Notes under the pieces: model-generated
The model's input: the letters and a program-made list of their open reading frames with translations, nothing else
Database searches by the model: none
Told to the model about the DNA's origin: nothing
Translations under genes and position numbers: made by a program
Assembly (NCBI GenBank): GCA_937146765.1
Contig: CAKZRP010000037.1
Location: 62,001 to 126,000, forward strand
Direction of reading: 5' to 3'
Length of the DNA stretch: 64,000 bases
Source of the DNA: an uncultured Paracoccaceae bacterium
GTDB taxonomy: Bacteria; Pseudomonadota; Alphaproteobacteria; Rhodobacterales; Rhodobacteraceae
Shown: piece by piece, positions 18,582-26,973 of the stretch
Layout of the letters: every line of letters begins with the position of its first letter
Position numbering within the stretch: position 1 is the stretch's first letter

Positions 18582-18896
18582 CCTCGACATCCTGCCGCGG
18601 GTGATGAGGTGGCAGGAAGGTCGCTGGCCGCAAAAGGTCCAGATCTGGTAGAGAAAGAAGACGAGGCCCCCTGTGATAGGGGGTCTTTTGTTTTGCCATC
18701 CTCCCGCTTGCCTTGATGTGGGGGGGCGCAGACCCGCCGGTGCGATGGTGAATGCGCGTCGGAAGCAAGGAAACCGGGTCTCAAGGAGCGATGCGCCAGC
18801 GGCACAGGCGGAGGCTTTGCGGCAAAGGGGGCGTTGCCGCGCCGCGCCGAATGTGTCAAAACCTCGGGTAAATGCCTGAACACATGAGTTTAGCAG
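18582..18896. other. Intergenic region between TraR/DksA gene and pcm
   Basis: 315 bases. It holds the terminator at 18665-18690 and then a GC-rich stretch leading to pcm. AATGTGTCAAAACC and ACACATGAG near 18851-18886 flank the probable pcm promoter, but I cannot assign -35/-10 boxes with confidence. No small gene is seen. Confidence 0.4.
18665..18690 (+). terminator. Rho-independent terminator after the TraR/DksA gene
   Basis: Eight-pair stem GGCCCCCT (18665-18672) with AGGGGGTC (18678-18685), five-base loop, then TTTTG TTTTG. Confidence 0.85.
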
Positions 18897-19550
18897 ATGA
18901 CTGATTTTGCAGATCGCCGCCGCATGATGGTCGACACCCAGGTGCGTCCCTCCGATGTGACCAAATACCCGATTATCGAAGCCATGCTGGCCGTCCCGCG
19001 CGAAGCCTTCGTGCCTGATGCTCAGGCCGAGGTGGCCTATGCCGACCAGAATGTGCCGCTGGGGCAGGGGCGCGTGGTTCTGGAAGCGCGCACGCTGGCC
19101 AAGATGCTGGACGCGCTTGATGTGCGCGGCGACGAGCTGGTGCTCGATGTGGGCTGCGGTCTGGGTTATTCCACCGCGGTGATCGCCCGGATGGCGCAGA
19201 TGGTGATCGGCGTCGAGGAAGAGGATCACCTCGCCTCTGAAGCGCAGGAAATCCTGAGCGATAGCAATGCGGACAACGCCATCGTTCATGTCGGCCCGCT
19301 GGCGGAGGGTGCTGGCGAACATGGCCCTTATGATGTTATCATCGTCGAAGGCGGCGTCGAGGTTCTGCCCGACGCCCTTCTGGCGCAACTCAAGGACGGT
19401 GGCCGCATTGCGGCGGTCTTCATGAGCGGCGCGCTTGGCGAGGTGAAGATCGGCTACAAGAGCGGTACGCGGATTTCCTGGCGCTTTGACTTCAACGCCG
19501 GGGCGCCTGTTCTGCCCGGTTTTGCCCGCGCCAGTGAATTCGCACTGTAA
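18897..19550 (+). CDS. pcm: Protein-L-isoaspartate O-methyltransferase
   Basis: A 217-residue SAM-dependent methyltransferase that starts repair of isoaspartyl residues in aged proteins. The family SAM motif is VLDVGCGLGYSTAVIARM, preceded by VAYADQNVPLGQG, the usual Pcm substrate region. The order pcm, tolC, PopZ-like gene is a standing alphaproteobacterial gene neighbourhood. The C-terminal part is shorter than in E. coli Pcm, as in other alphaproteobacterial members. Confidence 0.92.
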   Translation: MTDFADRRRMMVDTQVRPSDVTKYPIIEAMLAVPREAFVPDAQAEVAYADQNVPLGQGRVVLEARTLAKMLDALDVRGDELVLDVGCGLGYSTAVIARMAQMVIGVEEEDHLASEAQEILSDSNADNAIVHVGPLAEGAGEHGPYDVIIVEGGVEVLPDALLAQLKDGGRIAAVFMSGALGEVKIGYKSGTRISWRFDFNAGAPVLPGFARASEFAL

Positions 19551-19693
19551 CCCAAGGTTGCGGCGGCAGAGACACAGGTTGCGCTGAGGATAATTCAACC
19601 GGGCTCTTTTCAATTTGATGTGACGTCCACATATGTGCAACGCAAAGTGAAGATAAACGGGCGAAAAGGCCCCAAGCAGATCGAGGCGACAGG

Positions 19694-21118
19694 ATGCAAG
19701 GACTATTCAATTCGAAACGAGTCAGGGCCTTAGCGACCTTGAGTGTGATGGCGGTGGCTTCGGTCGCAGCGACCGTCTCGCGGGCGGACAATGTCACCGA
19801 TGCGATGATCGGTGCCTATGTCTCCAGTGGTCTGCTGGAGCAGAACCGCGCCCTGTTGCGGGTTGCGGACGAGGGGGTTGCCTCCTCCGTGGCGAGTCTG
19901 CGGCCGGTGATCACCTCCGCCCTGTCGATTGCGCGTGACTACAACCGGACCGGATTGGGCGGCACCCTTGGGGCCACCTCGAGCCACAGCACCGGCGCCA
20001 CCGCGAGCATCAACATGAACTGGCTGCTGTTTGACAATGGCGCCTCCCGCCTGACCACTGCTGCGGCGCAGGAAAGCGTTCTGGCCACCCGTCAGACCCT
20101 GCTCGACGTCGAGCAGCAGGTGCTTTTCGCCGCTGTGCAGGCCTATGTAAACGTGCTGACCCAGCAGGACATCGTGGCCCTGCGCAACAACAACCTGCGC
20201 CTGTTGCAGGAAGAGCTGCGCGCCGCAAATGACCGGTTCGAAGTGGGCGAAGTGACCCGTACCGACGTGGCTCTGGCCGAAAGCCAGGTGGCCGAAGCGC
20301 GGGCGAACCTGACCGATGCGCAGGGCGATCTTTTGACCGCGCGCGCCACTTATGAGGAAGTCGTCGGGCGGGCACCTGGCAATGTGTCGGCCTATCCGCC
20401 GCTGCCGCGTCGCGCCAATACCCTGGCTTCCGCGCAGGCTCTCGCGATCAACAGTCACCCGAGCCTGCGCGCTCAGCAACATGCGGTGAAAGCGGCGCAG
20501 CTCAATGCGGACAGTTCGCTGCGCGAAATGGGGCCGGAGTTGAACCTCAGCGCCAGCGCGTCGCACAGCGAAGTGCATAGCAGCGACCGTGACGGCAACA
20601 ACTTCGACATCGGCCTGTCGCTGTCGCAGACCATCTATGCCGGCGGCGCACTGGCCTCGGCACGGCGCGCGGATCTTGCGCGGGTTGATGCGGAGCGCGG
20701 CGCGCTGATTTCGGTGCAGCGCAGCATTACCGCCAATGCCACCAGCGCCTATACCGCCTTTGAGACCGCGGCGGCAACGCTGGTCTCCTCGGAGGAACGG
20801 GTGCGTGCGGCGCAGGTCGCCTTTGACGGGATTCGCGAAGAGGCCACGCTGGGCTCGCGCACCACGCTCGACGTGCTGCAGGCGGAACAGGAGCTGCTGG
20901 ATGCGCAGACCGCGCGTCTCTCGGCCCGGGCCACCCAGGCTCTGGCGGCTTATGACCTCCTGCAGGCGCAGGGCCTGCTGACGGCGGAGAACCTGAACCT
21001 CGCGGTGGAACGCTATGACCCTGAGTTGTATTACAATCAGGTCCGCAGCGCGCCGGCCTTTGTGACCAAGCGGGGGCAGGATCTGGACCGGGTGCTCAAG
21101 GCCCTGAGAAAGAACTGA
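19694..21118 (+). CDS. tolC: Outer membrane efflux channel TolC
   Basis: A 474-residue TolC-family protein. The signal peptide spans about residues 1-31 (ends TVSRA). Two OEP repeats of long coiled-coil helices follow, each with the TolC turn: first near ANDRFEVGEVTRTDVALAES, second near IREEATLGSRTTLDVLQAE. It forms the trimeric outer membrane exit for RND pumps and type I secretion. Immediately upstream is pcm; downstream is the PopZ-like gene. Confidence 0.94.
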   Translation: MQGLFNSKRVRALATLSVMAVASVAATVSRADNVTDAMIGAYVSSGLLEQNRALLRVADEGVASSVASLRPVITSALSIARDYNRTGLGGTLGATSSHSTGATASINMNWLLFDNGASRLTTAAAQESVLATRQTLLDVEQQVLFAAVQAYVNVLTQQDIVALRNNNLRLLQEELRAANDRFEVGEVTRTDVALAESQVAEARANLTDAQGDLLTARATYEEVVGRAPGNVSAYPPLPRRANTLASAQALAINSHPSLRAQQHAVKAAQLNADSSLREMGPELNLSASASHSEVHSSDRDGNNFDIGLSLSQTIYAGGALASARRADLARVDAERGALISVQRSITANATSAYTAFETAAATLVSSEERVRAAQVAFDGIREEATLGSRTTLDVLQAEQELLDAQTARLSARATQALAAYDLLQAQGLLTAENLNLAVERYDPELYYNQVRSAPAFVTKRGQDLDRVLKALRKN

Positions 21119-21181
21119 TATTCCGACGAAGCTGTTGTGCGGTGTCAGCAAGCTGGCTACACTCGCCCGCAAGAGGTGAGC

Positions 21182-22381
21182 TTGGCCAAAAGAATGTCTG
21201 AACCCGTTACACACGCAGAAATCGAAGATGTCCTGTCCTCCATCCGCCGCCTGGTGAGCGAAACCGGGCGGGGGGCCGAGGCGGCAACGGTGCGCATGAC
21301 ACCCAAGCCTGCAACGCGGCTGGTGCTGACCCCGGCGCTGCGGGTGCCGGATGCGGATCTGGCCCGGCCTGCGCCAAGTCACCAAGCAGCCTCCCGAGCG
21401 GAGCCGGAGGCTGTCACCTCCCATCCCGATCTGGTCTCCCGCGCGCCTCAGCCGAGGGTTGCAGAGCTGGAGCGGTCGGCATCGGAGAATGCACCTGCAT
21501 CATCTGCCGTCGAGCCTGTCACCCCTGCCGAGGCCGCACCACGGATTCTCGCCGCGCGTGCCACCTCCAAGCCGCCCTTGCCCTCCGAAGCCGCGCCGGT
21601 GGCGACAGAGGCGCCGAGCCTGACCGAACAGCTGACCTTCCGCATCCGGGAGCATGTTGCCGCGATCGAGCGACGTGACGAAACCGGAACGGAGGCGGAG
21701 CCTTCGCCCGATGACGCCAGCGGGGATGTCGGCGAGATGCCTCGCTCCGCCGCGCTGAAGGTGGAGGCGGATGCACCTTGGCAGGACCCTGCGGCTACCT
21801 TGTACGAGGTGGCCCTGGAGAGCGACGCGGCGCTGGCTGCGGAACCGCTCGAGGAGAAGTCAGGCGCTGTTGCAGAAAGCCCGGAGCCCGTTTCGGACGA
21901 GACAAGGCCCGATCTGCGACCCCAGTTCGAGCCGAGTCCGCGGGTGGCGGCGGTGGTGCGCCGCATTGCCGAACTGGAGACTGCGGGGCGCAACGATGCG
22001 GGTCTCTCTTCGGGCGGTGTGCCGGATCTCAATGAAGACGAGATCGAGGCCGTGCCCGCCAGTGGACCCAGCGTCGACACCATCCAGTGGGAAGATCACC
22101 TCGAGGCACCTTTTGCGGATTCGGTCGAGGCCGTTCAGGCAGACTCGCCGCTGCTGGCTGAGGAGGACGCTGCCCTGACCCAAGCGGCGGCCGAAGAGCT
22201 GACGATGGAGCGGCTGGCCACGCAGGAGGATTTCCTCGACGAGGAGAGCCTGCGGGCCTTGGTGGCGGATATCGTGCGCGAGGAACTGCAGGGCGCCCTG
22301 GGAGAGCGGATCACCCGCAATGTGCGCAAACTGGTGCGTCGCGAGATCCAGCGGGCCCTGGCGGCGCAGGACCTGCTCTGA
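21182..22381 (+). CDS. PopZ-like (DUF2497-type) polar organising protein candidate
   Basis: About 400 residues. A short N-terminal helix EIEDVLSSIRRLVSE resembles the PopZ N-terminus; a long Ala/Glu/Pro-rich linker follows; then a C-terminal helical module (LRALVADIVREELQG, then RKLVRREIQRAL) resembles the PopZ oligomerisation region. Gene order pcm-tolC-this matches popZ placement in other alphaproteobacteria, though valS is not next. I take TTG 21182, since AAGAGG lies five bases upstream; ATG 21194 is the alternative. PopZ forms polar condensates that anchor chromosome and signalling proteins. The assignment is by architecture and synteny. Confidence 0.65.
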   Translation: MAKRMSEPVTHAEIEDVLSSIRRLVSETGRGAEAATVRMTPKPATRLVLTPALRVPDADLARPAPSHQAASRAEPEAVTSHPDLVSRAPQPRVAELERSASENAPASSAVEPVTPAEAAPRILAARATSKPPLPSEAAPVATEAPSLTEQLTFRIREHVAAIERRDETGTEAEPSPDDASGDVGEMPRSAALKVEADAPWQDPAATLYEVALESDAALAAEPLEEKSGAVAESPEPVSDETRPDLRPQFEPSPRVAAVVRRIAELETAGRNDAGLSSGGVPDLNEDEIEAVPASGPSVDTIQWEDHLEAPFADSVEAVQADSPLLAEEDAALTQAAAEELTMERLATQEDFLDEESLRALVADIVREELQGALGERITRNVRKLVRREIQRALAAQDLL

Positions 22382-22445
22382 CCGCCCGCGAGGCGGTATT
22401 GTCCTAGCCAAAATCCGATATCTGTTTGTATGCGGTCTTGAACAG

Positions 22446-22470
22446 GGGCGGGGGGGCTCCCGCCCGTCTT
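22446..22470 (+). terminator. Hairpin after the PopZ-like gene
   Basis: Seven-base arms GGGCGGG (22446-22452) and CCCGCCC (22459-22465), followed by GTCTTT. Confidence 0.6.
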
Positions 22471-22504
22471 TGGGCACCTACGGCACCCGCATCCCGTTGG
22501 GCCG

Positions 22505-22528
22505 GGCAGCAGGCTGCCGCCTGCTGCC
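22505..22528 (-). terminator. Inverted repeat downstream of cobQ
   Basis: Perfect ten-base arms GGCAGCAGGC (22505-22514) and GCCTGCTGCC (22519-22528), four-base loop, 22 bases past the cobQ stop. No T-run, so it may be a stabilising or Rho-assisted end. Confidence 0.45.
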
Positions 22529-22549
22529 TGTCGCGCTGAGACGCTGAGG

Positions 22550-24016
22550 TCAGTCTGTGGGGAACAAGATGGGTTCGGCGAGGCTCAGCAGGTGGTCGAT
22601 GTCCATATACTGTTCCAGATGGGCCGCAAGCGCATCCAGGGTCGCCTCGACGCCCGCGTCATAGCCCACGGTCGACTCGTGCCCGAGCGCGCCAAGGAAG
22701 CCCGCGCGAAAGGCGTCCGAGGTGAAGAGCCCATGCAGATAAGAGCCACGCACGCGCCCATCGGCGGACATCGCACCTTCGGGGCGGCCCTCCAGCATCA
22801 GCCAGGCGCGGTCGCAATCCGCGCCGGTGGTGCGGCCCATGTGGATCTCATAGCCCGAGACCGGCAGGTTGCCCTCGCGGGTCACCGCCTCGCTGAGGGT
22901 GACGCGCTTGTCGCCCGCCATCACCGTATGCACGTCCAAAAGACCAAGGCCTGCCACCTTGCCGGGGCGGCCATCGACGCCTTCGGGGTCGTCAATGCTC
23001 TGACCAAGCATCTGATAGCCACCGCAGAGCCCCAGCACATTCCCGCCGCGCCGGTGATGGGCGAGAATGTCGATATCCCAACCCTGCGCCCGCAGATAGG
23101 TGAGGTCGCCGATGGTGGACTTCGACCCGGGAATGAGAACAAGATCCGCATCGCCGGGCAGGGCGCGGCCGGGGGGCACGATCTCCACCGTCACGCCCGG
23201 CTCGGCGGCCAAGGGGTCGAGGTCGTCGAAATTCGCCATTCGCTCCAGCTGCGGCACCACGACCTTGCAGGCGCCGCCCTTGCGCGAGGCGATGTCCATC
23301 ATATCTTCGGCGGGCAGTTTCCACGCATCCCAGAACCACGGCACCACCCCCAGCGAGGGCCAGCCCGTCCAGCGGGCAATATCATCGCGCCCGCCGTCAA
23401 ACAGGCTCAGATCGCCCCGGAAGCGATTGACCGCAAAGCCTTTGATCCGGGCGCGGTCAGCCGCGTCGAGCACCGTGTGGGTGCCGACGATCTGGGCGAT
23501 CACGCCGCCTCGGTGAATGTCGCCAACCAGTACCACGGGCACGCCCGCGGCCTCGGCAAAGCCCATATTGGCGATGTCGCCCTTGCGCAGGTTGGTTTCG
23601 GCGGGGGAGCCTGCGCCTTCGATCAGCACTATGTCATGCTGCGCCGCGAGCCGGTAATAGCTGTCGAGCACAGCCTCCAAGAGGCCCGCCTTGTCGCGCA
23701 TGAACGACCCCGCCGCACGGGTGCCGCGCCGCTTGCCCTGCACGATGACCTGCGCGCCAGTATCGGTCTCCGGCTTCAACAGTACCGGGTTCATATCCGT
23801 ATGGGGCAGGAGCCCGGCCGCCCGTGCCTGCAGGGCCTGCGCCCGGCCAATCTCGCCTCCGTCGGCAGTCACGGCAGCATTGTTGGACATGTTCTGCGGC
23901 TTGAACGGCGCCACCGACAAGCCACGCCGCCTCAGGGCGCGGGCCAGACCGGCCACGATCATGGACTTGCCGACGTTGCTGCCGGTGCCTTGGATCATGA
24001 TCGCCTTTGTGGTCAT
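22550..24016 (-). CDS. cobQ: Cobyric acid synthase CobQ
   Basis: A 488-residue glutamine-dependent amidase that adds four amide groups to adenosylcobyrinic acid diamide in cobalamin synthesis. The N-terminal P-loop-like [17 protein letters not shown] and the family motif [24 protein letters not shown] (in pieces) are present, and the C-terminal class I glutaminase has the nucleophile in [11 protein letters not shown]. No other cob genes are adjacent. It supplies the cofactor pathway that MeaB-dependent mutases rely on. Confidence 0.96.
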   Translation of the reverse strand: MTTKAIMIQGTGSNVGKSMIVAGLARALRRRGLSVAPFKPQNMSNNAAVTADGGEIGRAQALQARAAGLLPHTDMNPVLLKPETDTGAQVIVQGKRRGTRAAGSFMRDKAGLLEAVLDSYYRLAAQHDIVLIEGAGSPAETNLRKGDIANMGFAEAAGVPVVLVGDIHRGGVIAQIVGTHTVLDAADRARIKGFAVNRFRGDLSLFDGGRDDIARWTGWPSLGVVPWFWDAWKLPAEDMMDIASRKGGACKVVVPQLERMANFDDLDPLAAEPGVTVEIVPPGRALPGDADLVLIPGSKSTIGDLTYLRAQGWDIDILAHHRRGGNVLGLCGGYQMLGQSIDDPEGVDGRPGKVAGLGLLDVHTVMAGDKRVTLSEAVTREGNLPVSGYEIHMGRTTGADCDRAWLMLEGRPEGAMSADGRVRGSYLHGLFTSDAFRAGFLGALGHESTVGYDAGVEATLDALAAHLEQYMDIDHLLSLAEPILFPTD

Positions 24017-24120
24017 AGCGGCCCCCTGTGCCTTGTCTCTTGCGCGCCAGTTGCACCGAGCGCCGGGCAGAGGTCAATCACGCAAGCGACCGTTAGGCGC
24101 CTCGGAGGGACCTTGCTGCA

Positions 24121-24155
24121 AAAGAAAAACGCGCCCCCCAGGACGCGCTTTTCTT
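24121..24155 (-). terminator. Terminator of the DUF6280 gene
   Basis: AAAGAAAA-A-CGCG (24121 onward) faces CGCG-C-TTTTCTTT (to about 24155) with one mismatch. On the minus strand the GC stem runs into TTTTTCTTTT. It could act on both strands. Confidence 0.8.
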
Positions 24156-24185
24156 TAGTCAGCTTGGCAGCTTCTCTTACAATGC

Positions 24186-24506
24186 TCAGGCGGCTTCCGC
24201 TTCCTGCGCCGCATTGCGGCGTTCGCTTTCCTCGCGCGACAGCGCGACCGAGGTCCGCACACCGCGGCCCACGAAATCCATCAGGCCAGAGACCACGCGT
24301 TCGTTCGGGTCGATCCCTGCACAGGTCAGGACTTCACGACCGTCACGCGAGCGTGCCCAGCGGGCGATCTGCTCAGGCCCGTTGCCGTATTTCTTGTCAT
24401 CAGCGATAGCATCGTCCAACGCAGCCAGCACAACCGCCGCAAAGAGTTTGCGGGCCCGGTTGCCCTGTTCATTATTGTAAGCGGTGCCGTCAACGAAATC
24501 TCGCAT
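24186..24506 (-). CDS. DUF6280 family protein
   Basis: A 106-residue soluble protein starting MRDFVDGTAYNNEQGNRARK, rich in charged residues and helix, with the strings YGNGPEQIARWARSRDGRE and LMDFVGRGVRTSVALSREES. I recognise it as a very conserved Rhodobacteraceae-restricted family (DUF6280) of unknown function. It is transcribed divergently from efp and has its own terminator. No catalytic motif is visible. Confidence 0.82.
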   Translation of the reverse strand: MRDFVDGTAYNNEQGNRARKLFAAVVLAALDDAIADDKKYGNGPEQIARWARSRDGREVLTCAGIDPNERVVSGLMDFVGRGVRTSVALSREESERRNAAQEAEAA

Positions 24507-24733
24507 CTCGTTTCCTTTGTTGTTCTTGCACTTGCATTTTCGGCGTGACGCTCCTTATGACGGAACTATGACGATTCGGGTAGCCCTATGCTGCATATCT
24601 TTTATGCATTCCGTGCATGCCTATTTCGCGGTCACCTATGCCTCGAAACACGACATATCGTCTTCTTGCCAGCCTCTCTACGGGTCGATATAGGGAGGAC
24701 CAGTCTTTCATCAACCACCCGAAAGTGTTTTCC

Positions 24734-25297
24734 ATGCCCAAGATCAACGGCAATGAAATCCGACCTGGCAACGTTCTTGAGCACAATGGCGGGCTCTGGG
24801 CTGCCGTGAAGGTCGACCATGTGAAACCCGGCAAGGGCGGCGCCTTCGCCCAGGTCGAAATGAAGAACCTGCGCAACGGCTCCAAGCTGAACGAGCGCTT
24901 CCGCTCCGCCGACAAGGTCGAGCGCGTGCGGCTCGAGCAGAAGGATCAGCAGTTCCTCTACGAGAGCGACGGCATGCTGATCTTCATGGATACCGAAACC
25001 TACGAGCAGATCGAACTGCCCGCCGACCTTCTTGGCGAGCGTCGCCCCTTTCTGCAGGACGGCATGACCATCGTGGTCGAGTTCCACGAGTCCGAAGCGC
25101 TGAACGCCTCGCTGCCGCAGAAGGTGACCTGCAAGATCGTGGAGACCGAGCCGGTTGTCAAAGGCCAGACCGCGGCCAATTCCTTCAAGCCCGCGATCCT
25201 CGACAATGGTGTCAAGGTCATGGTGCCGCCCTTCGTCGGCCCCGATGAGCTGATCATCGTCAACACCGAGACGATGGAATACTCCGAACGCGCCTAA
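24734..25297 (+). CDS. efp: Translation elongation factor P
   Basis: A 187-residue EF-P with the three-barrel layout. It begins [19 protein letters not shown]; the tip loop [10 protein letters not shown] holds the lysine that is modified in many bacteria, or left bare. It relieves ribosome stalling at consecutive prolines. ATG 24734 is chosen for family length; upstream in-frame codons read as low-complexity. No epmA/epmB or earP is nearby, so the modification system, if any, is elsewhere. Confidence 0.96.
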   Translation: MPKINGNEIRPGNVLEHNGGLWAAVKVDHVKPGKGGAFAQVEMKNLRNGSKLNERFRSADKVERVRLEQKDQQFLYESDGMLIFMDTETYEQIELPADLLGERRPFLQDGMTIVVEFHESEALNASLPQKVTCKIVETEPVVKGQTAANSFKPAILDNGVKVMVPPFVGPDELIIVNTETMEYSERA

Positions 25298-25321
25298 TGC
25301 TGTCGCATTCCGGATGAACAA

Positions 25322-25356
25322 GGCCCCGTATCCGCCTCGGATGCGGGGCTTTTTTA
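25322..25356 (+). terminator. Rho-independent terminator of efp
   Basis: Thirteen-pair stem from GGCCCCGTATCCG (25322-25334) and CGGATGCGGGGCT (25338-25350), three-base loop, then TTTTT. Confidence 0.93.
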
Positions 25357-25507
25357 TGGTTTCAAGCCCGCACAGTTGCGACAGGCGCCGCGCCAGCGGC
25401 GCCGGGCCGAACGGGATGCCGGTCCCCGCAAGGGGATCAAAGACGGCCGGGAAGGCCCCCGCCGCCGTCTGTGCGCGCCGTGGCGGGCAAAGGCCCTGTG
25501 CTCCCGC

Positions 25508-26068
25508 CTAGCGGGGGATTTCGATGGTGAAACCGCAGCTGTCCATCATCTTGCCGTAAGAGGCGGTGAAGCCGCTCAGCGACACCAGAAACACCTGTCG
25601 GCTCGGCTGATAGGCGTCGAGCCCGCGCACCTCCATGTGTTGGGAGACCTTCATCCACAGCAGCATGTTCTTCACATCCTGCCAGCGCGGCTCGGCATTT
25701 GCCCAGGCGATGCCTTCGTCGTCGATGCCGCCATCGGCCACGGTGAAGAAGCTTCCTTGCTGATCGAATACAAAGGACACCCCCTGGGCGGGCAGCAGGG
25801 CGGTGCGGTAGCCGCGCGGCGCACTTTCGAAATAGACCGGGGTCGGGTAGCCATGCGGCGGGCCTGCATCACCGTCGCTGATCTCCAGCCAGATCGAGGG
25901 CAACCCGTCGCCGCCGGTTCCGGCGCGACAGTAACGCCGGTAGCCATCGTCGGTGTACTCATTGGAAATGCTGACGCGCCAGTCGCCATATTCCCAATAT
26001 TCCTCCGCCGCGGCCAGTCCGGCCAGACCGGAGAAGAGCGCCGCCAGCGCCAGCCTTGATATCTTCAT
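25508..26068 (-). CDS. Secreted protein of unknown function, weakly IalB-like
   Basis: 186 residues starting MKISRLALAALFSGLAGLAAA, a typical signal peptide cleaved before EEYWEYGDWRVS. The mature domain has cysteines in RRYCRAG and MDSCGFTIEIPR that could pair. The GDWRV opening and the C-terminal SLSGFTASYGKMMDSC are reminiscent of invasion-associated locus B (IalB) proteins, but the match is weak. ATG 26068 fits the signal peptide. It lies downstream of ygfZ on the same strand, 79 bases away. Confidence 0.7.
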   Translation of the reverse strand: MKISRLALAALFSGLAGLAAAEEYWEYGDWRVSISNEYTDDGYRRYCRAGTGGDGLPSIWLEISDGDAGPPHGYPTPVYFESAPRGYRTALLPAQGVSFVFDQQGSFFTVADGGIDDEGIAWANAEPRWQDVKNMLLWMKVSQHMEVRGLDAYQPSRQVFLVSLSGFTASYGKMMDSCGFTIEIPR

Positions 26069-26147
26069 GCGACCCCACAAACCGACCACGGTGGATGTGG
26101 TCAGGGGGCAGCCTAGGGCGGGGATCTTAACAAAAGGTCAGGTCAAC

Positions 26148-26894
26148 TCACTCGACCGGCGCTTCGGGCCAGCGCAGACGGGCGGTGTCGGCGCTGAGCT
26201 CTCCCTTGGCGCGGTCGTAGCGCAGATAGGCAATGGCGCCGGTGCCGGCCTGGGTGAACAGCTGCCCCGCGGATTTGCCGCCGGAGAGGATCTCGGTGCC
26301 GATCGGAGCGGTGCCTTCGATGTCGACCCGTTGTAGCCCCTTGCGCAGCTCGGTCTTGTGCTTCATCCGGGCGGTAACCTCTTGGCCGACATAGCAGCCC
26401 TTGCGGAAATCCACACCGTTCAGCCGCTCGAACCCGGCCTCGAGGATATAGCTCTCCGGGGTCAGCTCGATGCCGGTTTCGGGCACGCAATAGGCCACGC
26501 GGATCGCATCCCAATTGCTTCCATCCTCGCCGGCTTGCGACCCGTAAAGCCGCCAGCCAAGCGCCGGGTGGCGCGGGTCGGCAAAAGCGCCGACGGGGGC
26601 TGTGCCGGTGCCCCGGCGCAGCTGCAGGTCGGTGGCGTCGATTGTCACTTTGGCGCGCAGCCGGTACATGGTCAGGCGTTTCACCAGCCCTTCGGCCAGC
26701 TCTTCGGCCACGTCGAGCAGCACATCCTCGCCCTCCGGCACCAGAAAGAAATCGGCCAGATACTTGCCCTGCGGCGTCAGAAGGGCGGCGTAGACAAGCC
26801 CCTGGTCCAGCTTTTTCACGTCATTGGTGACCAGCCCTTGCAGGAACTCCCGGGTGTCGGGGCCGCTCAGGCGCAGGATGCGTCGCTCTGCCAT
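26148..26894 (-). CDS. ygfZ: YgfZ/GcvT-like iron-sulfur cluster repair protein
   Basis: A 248-residue folate-binding protein. The signature K-G-C-Y-x-G-Q-E is present as RKGCYVGQEVTARM; its cysteine is needed for function. YgfZ uses tetrahydrofolate to maintain MiaB and other Fe-S enzymes. The true start at 26894 (MAERRILRLSG) follows AAGGA by eight bases; upstream open frame is non-coding. It is 79 bases downstream of the MsbA-like gene's 3' end on the other side, same strand. Confidence 0.92.
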   Translation of the reverse strand: MAERRILRLSGPDTREFLQGLVTNDVKKLDQGLVYAALLTPQGKYLADFFLVPEGEDVLLDVAEELAEGLVKRLTMYRLRAKVTIDATDLQLRRGTGTAPVGAFADPRHPALGWRLYGSQAGEDGSNWDAIRVAYCVPETGIELTPESYILEAGFERLNGVDFRKGCYVGQEVTARMKHKTELRKGLQRVDIEGTAPIGTEILSGGKSAGQLFTQAGTGAIAYLRYDRAKGELSADTARLRWPEAPVE

Positions 26895-26973
26895 CTCAAT
26901 CGTCCTTCTGGGATTACTCTTGTCCGCTGCCCAAGATGTGACCTTGCCGCGGGCGGAGTTCAACCACCAAGTG

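Noticed and set aside
22592..24409. 605-residue open frame on the plus strand opposite cobQ
   Set aside because: It is the antisense of cobQ plus flanking DNA in high-GC sequence; no recognisable protein features.
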